A DNA stretch of 9,603 nucleotides, taken from the NCBI GenBank assembly GCA_029865665.1, contig JARXAV010000237.1:1-9603 (forward strand). The letters are read 5' to 3'. Both the position numbers and the translations under genes were made by a program. The notes under the pieces are model-generated. The model worked only from the letters and a program-made list of their open reading frames with translations, was not told the DNA's origin and ran no database searches. Origin of the DNA: Flectobacillus sp. Lineage in GTDB: Bacteria; Bacteroidota; Bacteroidia; Cytophagales; Spirosomataceae. Position 1 is the stretch's first letter. Every line of letters starts with the position of its first letter. Shown in pieces: positions 1 to 5,532 of this stretch.

Positions 1-994
1 GGATGTGAGAGCAGACGCTCCTGCATCTTATGCAACTCAGGCACACGTAACACCGGGTGCATACAAACACTGGGACTTCTTTGGTACGATTTCGGCTACT
101 CCAACTTGGACTACCTATACTAGAGAGATTACTGTTACTGCGGATATGGCTACTTGTGGTGCTATTGCCTTTAATCTTGGTAAAACAGCGACTACCTACT
201 ATTTTGATAACATTACCTTAACCAAGTACAATGCTACAGGGAGTGTTCAAACAAAAGAAAAAGCACCTGATGTAAAAAAGACAATCGTTACTAATGCGTT
301 GGATAAATGGATGGCTGGTATGTTGACGGCGAGCAAGCCTTATGTGAAAGCATGGGATGTTGTAAACGAACCAATGGACGATGCCAAGCCTTATGAGCTT
401 AAAACAGGTATAGGAAGAGCCTTAGCAGGTGATGAATTTTATTGGCAAGACTATATGGGTAAAGATTATGCCGTGACGGCTTTCCAAATGGCAAGAAAAT
501 ATGGAAACCCTAACGATATTCTTTTCATAAATGATTATAACCTGGAATATAGCTTAGATAAATGTAAAGGGCTTATTGCCTACACAAGTTATATCGAAAG
601 TAAGGGAGCCAAAGTTGACGGTATCGGTACGCAAATGCACATAGACATTAAATCTGACAAAACTAAGATAGTGGATATGTTTAAGTTACTTGCTGCAACA
701 GGTAAGTTGATTAAAATCTCTGAATTAGACATAGGTTTAGGTAATGTTAAAACAGCTAGTGCAACCCCAGCACAGTACATGGCACAGGCAGAAATGTATA
801 AATATGTAATTGACAAATATTTTGAAATTATTCCTGCTGCTCAACGATATGGTATTACTATTTGGAGTCCGTTAGACAGTCCTGCAAACTCAAGCTGGCG
901 AGCAGATGAACCCATCGGACTTTGGACACAACAATATGTAAGAAAACGTGCTTATTCTTATGTTGCTGAGGCAATCAAAGCAAACATGAAATAA
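1..994 (+). CDS. GH10 endo-beta-1,4-xylanase with inserted carbohydrate-binding module (5' partial)
   Basis: The reading frame is already open at base 2, so the gene starts upstream of the window. Residues encoded by about 2-230 look like the end of a CBM4/CBM22-type beta-sandwich (the FNLG and YYFDNITL segments). From about 265 the sequence is the second half of a GH10 barrel. The acid/base glutamate lies in WDVVNEP (codon 368-370), the nucleophile glutamate in ISELDIG (codon 722-724), and the closing strand is WSPLDS. The first half of the barrel should lie upstream, so the CBM appears to sit inside the catalytic domain, as in known Bacteroidota xylanases such as Prevotella bryantii Xyn10C and Bacteroides intestinalis Xyn10A. 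The family cuts internal beta-1,4 bonds of xylan, usually at the cell surface or outside it. The signal sequence is out of view. The protein ends right after the barrel, with no C-terminal sorting domain. A terminator follows 32 bases downstream. Confidence 0.93.
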   Translation, partial: DVRADAPASYATQAHVTPGAYKHWDFFGTISATPTWTTYTREITVTADMATCGAIAFNLGKTATTYYFDNITLTKYNATGSVQTKEKAPDVKKTIVTNALDKWMAGMLTASKPYVKAWDVVNEPMDDAKPYELKTGIGRALAGDEFYWQDYMGKDYAVTAFQMARKYGNPNDILFINDYNLEYSLDKCKGLIAYTSYIESKGAKVDGIGTQMHIDIKSDKTKIVDMFKLLAATGKLIKISELDIGLGNVKTASATPAQYMAQAEMYKYVIDKYFEIIPAAQRYGITIWSPLDSPANSSWRADEPIGLWTQQYVRKRAYSYVAEAIKANMK

Positions 995-1026
995 CCCAAT
1001 TAGATAATACTTTTTCCATCATTTTG

Positions 1027-1064
1027 AAATCCCTCACATTGTCATAATGTTGAGGGATTTTACA
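1027..1064 (+). terminator. Rho-independent terminator after GH10 xylanase
   Basis: The arms AAATCCCTCACATT (1027-1040) and AATGTTGAGGGATTT (1046-1060) pair almost perfectly, with one unpaired base in the 3' arm and a five-base loop GTCAT. The end of the 3' arm plus the following bases gives a short T run (ATTTT). It starts 32 bases past the xylanase stop codon, so the xylanase is probably the last gene of its transcript. Confidence 0.8.
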
Positions 1065-1170
1065 TTCATTAGTATCCAATTGGCACCCCGAAATTGAAGT
1101 TATTCCCTCTTTTAATGAAATAAATTATATAAAAAATACTTATATTTCTTCTTTTTGAACATTAGGTATA

Positions 1171-1178
1171 TAGATTTG
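1171..1178 (+). promoter_or_regulatory. Possible Bacteroidota -7 promoter element (TAGATTTG)
   Basis: TAGATTTG matches the Bacteroidota housekeeping -7 consensus TAnnTTTG exactly. The nearest upstream TTTG (1154-1157) is only 13 bases away, shorter than the usual spacing of about 17-23, so the -33 partner is poor. If used, it would give GH30 a leader of about 200 bases containing the palindromes and hairpin listed below. A match this short in AT-rich DNA can easily arise by chance. Confidence 0.3.
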
Positions 1179-1216
1179 ATAATATGTGCTACTTAATTTT
1201 TGCCCCATCAATTTAC

Positions 1217-1242
1217 TTTACAATGTAAAAAATGGCATTTTT
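1217..1242. repeat. Two overlapping short palindromes upstream of GH30
   Basis: TTTAC-AAT-GTAAA (1217-1229) is a 5-3-5 palindrome. It runs into a second palindrome, AAAAATG-G-CATTTTT (1228-1242), with seven-base arms. The 5-3-5 design resembles the palindrome at 2775-2787 before the symporter. Such symmetric sites are typical of binding by a dimeric repressor or activator, but no regulator gene is in view to pair with them. Confidence 0.4.
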
Positions 1243-1297
1243 ATAAATAAGTTTAAATTAATTACAGAAACAATTATATTTAATACCTCCACAGGTT

Positions 1298-1331
1298 ATC
1301 ATGGCTTCTGAGCTGTTTAAGAGAGCATGAT
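1298..1331 (+). other. Imperfect hairpin in GH30 upstream region
   Basis: ATCATG (1298-1303) pairs with CATGAT (1326-1331). The stem continues with four more pairs, with G1304 and T1307 bulged, around a 12-base loop. It is too weak to terminate transcription and has no T run. It touches the start of the tandem repeat at 1331. It could be an operator or part of an RNA leader. Confidence 0.3.
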
Positions 1332-1355
1332 TGTAAACGTTGTTTGTAACAGTTG
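1331..1355 (+). promoter_or_regulatory. Tandem TTGTAA-N3-TTG repeat before GH30
   Basis: TTGTAAACGTTG (1331-1342) and TTGTAACAGTTG (1344-1355) are two direct copies 13 bases apart, identical at 10 of 12 positions. The second copy contains TTTGTAACA (1343-1351), which occurs again at 2775-2783 before the symporter. The repeat ends 28 bases before the GH30 start codon. The TTTG could serve as a -33 element, with only a poor -7 match (TACGTATT, 1370-1377), or the pair could be an activator site. The role is inferred. Confidence 0.4.
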
Positions 1356-1383
1356 AATTCGAAAAAATATACGTATTACTCTA

Positions 1384-2685
1384 ATGAAAAGACCAATAAA
1401 ATTCCTCATTACCTCTTTGACTATATGTGTGATTTGTTCTTCTTGCAATACTTACGAGAGCCCTGTAACGCCTGTAGTTGTAAAGACGAATCCTTTTAAA
1501 GTAACGCTTAATCCACAAACTACTTACCAAAGCATTTCAGGTTTTGGAGGAGCTAATCGAATGTGGGGAAATCAATCTCTTAAACCTACTGAAGCGACTA
1601 AAGCTTTTGGATTAGGAGAAAATGAGTTAGGACTAAGTATTCTTAGAGTAAGACTTTCTTCGAATAAAAACGAATGGCCAATCATCATTGAAGCGGTAAA
1701 AGAAGCAAATAAACATGGAGTAAAAGTATTAGCTAGTCCGTGGTCTCCACCAGCAGCTCTTAAAAGTAATAACAGTGATGTGAGAGGCTATTTACTACCT
1801 GAAAACTATAAAGTATTTAAAGATTATATCAACGAGTTCCTTGCGTACACGAATCAAAATGGAGCTAAAATTGATGTCGTTTCGATTCAAAACGAGCCCG
1901 ATTGGAAACCAACCTACGAGTCTTGTGACTATACGTCCGATGATTTCATCAATTTCTTGAAAGCTCCTGGGCAAATTATAGGTGCCAAAGTTGCAGCACC
2001 CGAATCGTTGAACTTTAATCAGAACATGACCAATGCAATTTTATCAGACGATGTGGCAGCAAAAAGTATTGACATCGTAGCAGGACATATTTATGGCGGT
2101 GGTTTAGCTCCTTTTCCGTTAGCAGTCCAAAAAAATAAGGAAGTTTGGATGACTGAATTTCTCTTGAATCTAAACACTGGAAATGCAGGGGCTGCCGCAT
2201 GGAGTACCTACACAGAATCAGCAAAATGGGAGGAGTCTCTCAAGATGCTAGTATCAGTTCACGATGCGATGAATAACAATTGGAATGCTTATGTATGGTG
2301 GTATTTACAACGGTATTACTCATTTATCGGAGATGGAGAACAAAACACCGTAAATGGTGAAGTATTAAAGAGGGGATATGCATTTGCTCATTTTTCCAAA
2401 TTCATTAGGCCTGGTTTTATGAGATTTGGCGTGGAAGTTCCAAATAATAATTACTTAAAAATTACTGCATATCGAAAAGATAATCAGTCGGTTATAGTTG
2501 TAATTAATCCCGAATCATTTGTAATCAAAACAGTGCAACTCAACGGATTAACGATAAAATCTGCCACTACGTATCAGACAACCGAAAACGTAACATTAAA
2601 CAAAATGACCTTACCTGTCTCCAACAACGTAGTAGAAATGGATATTCCAGCAAAAAGTGTAACAACCATTATAATAAATAATTAA
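1384..2685 (+). CDS. GH30 (subfamily 8-like) glucuronoxylanase, predicted lipoprotein
   Basis: The protein has 433 residues. Residues 1-20 form a signal peptide ending in ICSSC, with Cys21 the likely lipidated residue. The residue at -3 is Cys rather than Leu, so the lipobox is imperfect. The mature enzyme begins with a short proline-rich linker, then the GH30 barrel: GFGGANRMWG near residue 53, acid/base Glu171 in QNEPD, nucleophile Glu258 in WMTEF. A C-terminal beta-sandwich at about 340-433 ends in IPAKSVTTI. The WWYLQRYY segment keeps the Arg (310) that aligns by eye with the residue binding glucuronic acid in Bacillus subtilis XynC. This suggests cleavage of the xylan chain at positions set by methyl-glucuronic acid branches. 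Odd points are Ser instead of Gly after that motif (YYSFIG) and a longer loop before KRGY. The gene stands between two long intergenic regions, so it may have its own promoter. No Shine-Dalgarno sequence is present. Confidence 0.92.
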   Translation: MKRPIKFLITSLTICVICSSCNTYESPVTPVVVKTNPFKVTLNPQTTYQSISGFGGANRMWGNQSLKPTEATKAFGLGENELGLSILRVRLSSNKNEWPIIIEAVKEANKHGVKVLASPWSPPAALKSNNSDVRGYLLPENYKVFKDYINEFLAYTNQNGAKIDVVSIQNEPDWKPTYESCDYTSDDFINFLKAPGQIIGAKVAAPESLNFNQNMTNAILSDDVAAKSIDIVAGHIYGGGLAPFPLAVQKNKEVWMTEFLLNLNTGNAGAAAWSTYTESAKWEESLKMLVSVHDAMNNNWNAYVWWYLQRYYSFIGDGEQNTVNGEVLKRGYAFAHFSKFIRPGFMRFGVEVPNNNYLKITAYRKDNQSVIVVINPESFVIKTVQLNGLTIKSATTYQTTENVTLNKMTLPVSNNVVEMDIPAKSVTTIIINN

Positions 2686-2731
2686 CAGTCTTACCTTTGA
2701 TGTTATAGAAAAGCTATGGAAGTACAATAAA

Positions 2732-2771
2732 TAGATATAAAAAATACCCATATATCTAGCACTTATAGATA
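2732..2771. repeat. Alternating AT-rich inverted repeats upstream of symporter
   Basis: TAGATATA (2732-2739) is the exact reverse complement of TATATCTA (2751-2758). The latter also pairs with TAGATA (2766-2771). The middle copy can therefore pair with either neighbour, giving two mutually exclusive hairpins. The first arm overlaps the word ATATAAAAAATAC (2735-2747) that is also found at 1127-1139. The sequence is low in complexity, so the function is uncertain. Confidence 0.35.
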
Positions 2772-2774
2772 GCG

Positions 2775-2787
2775 TTTGTAACACAAA
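2775..2787 (+). promoter_or_regulatory. Candidate operator palindrome TTTGT-AAC-ACAAA before symporter
   Basis: The five-base arms are perfectly complementary around a three-base centre. The site lies 50 bases before the symporter start codon. Its first nine bases, TTTGTAACA, are identical to 1343-1351 before GH30, and its 5-3-5 layout matches the palindrome at 1217-1229. This could be a shared regulator site or, for the TTTG, a -33 promoter element. No good TAnnTTTG -7 partner follows it. Confidence 0.4.
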
Positions 2788-2837
2788 ACCATAATCAGAT
2801 AGTATAACGAATATAGTTAAACATTACCTTTATTATT

Positions 2838-4295
2838 ATGCAACAACAAAAACTCTCAGTTTTAGAGAAAGTAGGATACAGTCTCGGCGATTTAGCCGCC
2901 AACCTAATATTCCAAACATTAATGACATTCTTGGCGTATTTTTATACCGATGTGTATAAAATTCCCGCAGGAAAAGCCAGCTTAATTATTTTTACGGGAG
3001 GTATTATAGGGGCATTTTTCAATGTTTTGATGGGAATTATTGCCGATAGAACTTCTACTCGTTGGGGAAAATTCCGTCCTTGGTTATTATGGACTTCTAT
3101 TCCTTTTGGTGTTATTTCTCTTTTAGCTTTTTCAACGCCCGATTTCAGCGAAACGGGAAAGGTGATTTATGCTTTAGTTACCTATTTGTCTTTGGTTTTA
3201 GTTTACTCGGCTAATAACCTTCCTTATTCTGCTTTAAGTGGCGTAATGACAGGTGATATGGCCGACCGTAACAGCTTATCTTCTTACCGTTTTGTGGCTG
3301 TAATGGTGGCTCAATTCATCATTCAATCGTTACTATTACCTTTAGCACTTTCGTTAGGTCATGGCGATAAAGCCGTTGGTTTTGAGAAAGTGATGTTCTT
3401 CTTTGCCATCGTTGGTGTTATTTGTTTTATCATTACTTTTCTAACAACCAAAGAACGCATTGTTCCACCTGCAGCCGAAAGAAATAGTATTTCGCAAGAC
3501 CTTTCCGATTTATCAAAAAACCGTCCGTGGGTAATTATGCTTTTACTTACCATATTGGTTTTCATTACGTTATCCTTGAAAGGTGGAATGTACATTTATT
3601 ACTTTAAGTATTATTTGAATCCTGAAGCACAGGCTACTTTTTTAGAGAGTATTGGTTTTAATAGTTTCATCGGAGGATTAAATGAAACCATTACAGGCTT
3701 AGGCTTAGGAAAATTTGAATGGCCAGAAGATGCACCAACTTCAGCTAATAGTTTGTTCAATGCAGGTGGCATCATCTTTATGATTGTAGGTATTATGTTC
3801 TCAAAACCTTTGGCTGACAAATTCGGGAAACGTAACATTTTTGCAATTTTCCTTACGCTTTCGGCTCTTTGCTTAATCATGTTTAATTTTTATGCCAAAG
3901 ATTCTATCGGTATCGTTTTCATCACGCAAATTTTACACGGATTTACGTATGGTGTAACGATTCCATTACTCTGGGCGATGATTGCTGACGTAGCGGATTA
4001 TAGCGAATGGAAAAATAACCGAAGAGCTACCGCCATTATTTTCTCTGCGATGATTTTTGGTTTGAAGGCTGGTTTAAGTATTGGTGGTGCTATTGGAGCG
4101 GCTTTACTTTCCAATTATGGCTACGTGGCCGAACAAGTTAACCAAACTGTAGAAGCTGTTTCGGGTATTAAAATGGCAGTTAGCGTTTACCCAGGCGTTA
4201 TCTTTATTCTCGGAGCAATCTTAGTGATGGGTTATGAAATTGATAAAGCAATGGAATTGAAACTCGAAAGAGAATTAAAAGAAAGAAGAAAATAG
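2838..4295 (+). CDS. GPH-family (MFS) xyloside/oligosaccharide:cation symporter
   Basis: This is a 485-residue inner-membrane protein with about 12 hydrophobic segments and no cleaved signal. Two landmarks of the glycoside-pentoside-hexuronide:cation symporter family are clear. One is DRTSTRWGKFRPW (residues 70-82) in the loop after the second helix, and the other is the second-half motif ADVADYSEWKNNRRATAI (383-400). An extra soluble loop lies at about 261-303, between the segments I take as helices 7 and 8. The C-terminus is a charged tail (LERELKERRK). The family imports sugars with sodium or protons. Xylose, xylobiose or longer xylo-oligosaccharides are the likely cargo because of the neighbouring xylanases and the GH43 gene 115 bases downstream. 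The start at 2838 agrees with the family N-terminus (LSVLEKVGYSLGDLA). The exact substrate cannot be read from sequence. Confidence 0.92.
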   Translation: MQQQKLSVLEKVGYSLGDLAANLIFQTLMTFLAYFYTDVYKIPAGKASLIIFTGGIIGAFFNVLMGIIADRTSTRWGKFRPWLLWTSIPFGVISLLAFSTPDFSETGKVIYALVTYLSLVLVYSANNLPYSALSGVMTGDMADRNSLSSYRFVAVMVAQFIIQSLLLPLALSLGHGDKAVGFEKVMFFFAIVGVICFIITFLTTKERIVPPAAERNSISQDLSDLSKNRPWVIMLLLTILVFITLSLKGGMYIYYFKYYLNPEAQATFLESIGFNSFIGGLNETITGLGLGKFEWPEDAPTSANSLFNAGGIIFMIVGIMFSKPLADKFGKRNIFAIFLTLSALCLIMFNFYAKDSIGIVFITQILHGFTYGVTIPLLWAMIADVADYSEWKNNRRATAIIFSAMIFGLKAGLSIGGAIGAALLSNYGYVAEQVNQTVEAVSGIKMAVSVYPGVIFILGAILVMGYEIDKAMELKLERELKERRK

Positions 4296-4316
4296 GTAGC
4301 TAGTGGGTTTGGTTGT

Positions 4317-4342
4317 TAGGTGTTAATATATGCCAACACTTA
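4317..4342 (+). other. Intercistronic hairpin between symporter and GH43
   Basis: TAGGTGTT (4317-4324) pairs with AACACTTA (4335-4342), giving eight base pairs including one G-T, around a 10-base loop. No T run follows, so it is unlikely to stop transcription. An upstream in-frame ATG (4330) lies in its loop. The same word TAGGTGTT begins the hairpin at 8203. It may affect RNA processing or stability in the operon. Confidence 0.35.
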
Positions 4343-4410
4343 TCCTTCTAAGCGAAATGATTTTCAACACAAGTTTAGTATTTAATTTAGAAAGTAATCA
4401 GTATAAAAAA

Positions 4411-5427
4411 ATGCCAGAAGCAAGCGTAGAACACATTGATTTTCAAGATTTAAACAGTCGAGCTATTTCGCAACCGCTCGTAAAACACATTTATACTGCC
4501 GACCCTTCGGCTCATGTTTTTGACGGTAAAATTTATATTTATCCTTCGCACGATATTGAGGCGGGTATTCCATTCGATGATTTAGGAAGCCATTTTGCGA
4601 TGGAAGATTACCACGTTATTTCAATGGACTCGGTCGATAGCGAAGCCGTTGATAATGGAGTGGCTCTTCACGTAAAAGATGTGGCATGGGCAGAACGCCA
4701 AATGTGGGCACCTGATGCAGCTCATAAAGACGGAAAATATTACTTGTATTTTCCTGCTAAGAGAGCCGATGACATCTTCCAAATTGGTGTTGCCGTTGGA
4801 GATTCTCCCGTTGGCCCTTTCCGTGCTGAACCCTTAGCAATTGAGGGTAGTTACTCGATTGACCCTGCCGTTTTTGAGGATAAAGACGGTTCGTATTATA
4901 TGTATTTTGGTGGTCTTTGGGGTGGCCAACTTCAAAGTTATCGCAATAATATCTATTCAGAAAGTAATCAAGAACCAGCATCTGACGAACCTGCTCTTCG
5001 TCCATTAGTGGCAAAGTTGACAGATGATATGCTTCAATTTGCCGAAGAGCCAAAGTCGATATTGATTCTGGACGAAAATGGAGAAGAATTGTTAGCAGGC
5101 GATAATGACCGTCGTTTCTTTGAGGCTTCATGGATGCACTTCTATGAAGGCAAATATTATTTCTCGTATTCAACAGGCGATACGCATTTTCTATGTTACG
5201 CAACGGGCGATAATCCGTATGGCCCTTTCACCTATCAAGGTCGCATCTTGAATCCTGTTGTTGGCTGGACAACTCACCATTCCATCTGTGAAGTCGATGG
5301 GAAGTGGTATCTTTTCTACCACGATTCGAGTTTATCAGAAGGTGTAACTCATTTGAGAAGTATTAAAGTAACCGAAATCAATTACGATTCGGAGGGTAAA
5401 ATACAGACTATTGAGCCATATCGTTAA
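4411..5427 (+). CDS. GH43 beta-xylosidase / alpha-L-arabinofuranosidase-type, cytoplasmic
   Basis: The protein is 338 residues long from this start. It is a five-bladed propeller enzyme with all three GH43 catalytic acids visible: base Asp31 in YTADPSAHVF, pKa-setting Asp151 in YSIDPAVF, and acid Glu238 in RFFEASWMHF. A His pair at 289-290 (WTTHHS) is where metal-dependent GH43 xylosidases carry their calcium-linked His (from memory of the family). The frame is open back to an ATG at 4330. The extra 27 residues do not look like a secretion signal or like family sequence, whereas MPEASVEHIDF is the N-terminus I expect for close relatives. The ATG at 4411 also follows an A-rich stretch typical of Bacteroidota translation starts. 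With no signal peptide and an importer just upstream, it probably hydrolyses imported xylo-oligosaccharides in the cytoplasm. Arabinosidase activity cannot be excluded, because GH43 members are often dual. Confidence 0.92.
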   Translation: MPEASVEHIDFQDLNSRAISQPLVKHIYTADPSAHVFDGKIYIYPSHDIEAGIPFDDLGSHFAMEDYHVISMDSVDSEAVDNGVALHVKDVAWAERQMWAPDAAHKDGKYYLYFPAKRADDIFQIGVAVGDSPVGPFRAEPLAIEGSYSIDPAVFEDKDGSYYMYFGGLWGGQLQSYRNNIYSESNQEPASDEPALRPLVAKLTDDMLQFAEEPKSILILDENGEELLAGDNDRRFFEASWMHFYEGKYYFSYSTGDTHFLCYATGDNPYGPFTYQGRILNPVVGWTTHHSICEVDGKWYLFYHDSSLSEGVTHLRSIKVTEINYDSEGKIQTIEPYR

Positions 5428-5456
5428 AATTATTGAAGTATAATGTTAGAAATCTT

Positions 5457-5494
5457 AGAATTACCAACTTTTTAGAAAGTTGGTAATTCTGTTT
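5457..5494 (+). terminator. Strong stem-loop terminator after GH43
   Basis: AGAATTACCAACTTT (5457-5471) and AAAGTTGGTAATTCT (5476-5490) form a perfect 15-bp stem with a TTAG loop. Only a short T stretch (GTTT) follows directly, with a longer T run at 5505-5510. It lies 29 bases past the GH43 stop codon and separates the symporter-GH43 unit from the esterase unit. Confidence 0.7.
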
Positions 5495-5532
5495 ATAAGA
5501 AAGATTTTTTAAACTTTTTGTGTAATTCAGCC

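Larger units (their letters stand above)
1065..1383. other. Gene-free, AT-rich control region before GH30
   Basis: I see no plausible coding region on either strand here. The stretch is very AT-rich. It holds a possible promoter word, two overlapping palindromes, an imperfect hairpin and a tandem repeat, each listed separately. The 13-base word ATATAAAAAATAC at 1127-1139 recurs exactly at 2735-2747 in front of the symporter gene. The only start-to-stop run near the gene, at 1301-1330, encodes nine residues with no ribosome-binding sequence and is not called. Confidence 0.6.

Noticed and set aside
1301..1330. Nine-codon reading frame upstream of GH30, a possible leader peptide
   Set aside because: It has no ribosome-binding sequence, no run of regulatory codons and no adjacent terminator, and its bases are better explained by the imperfect hairpin.
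2692..2699. TACCTTTG, an exact match to the TAnnTTTG promoter consensus just after the GH30 stop
   Set aside because: There is no TTG/TTTG at suitable -33 spacing. It begins 6 bases after a stop codon, and a similar TACCTTTA occurs near 2825, so chance is likely.
4757..5203. 148-residue open frame on the - strand inside GH43
   Set aside because: It lies wholly opposite conserved GH43 coding sequence with catalytic motifs. Its translation shows no recognisable domain, so it is a coding shadow.
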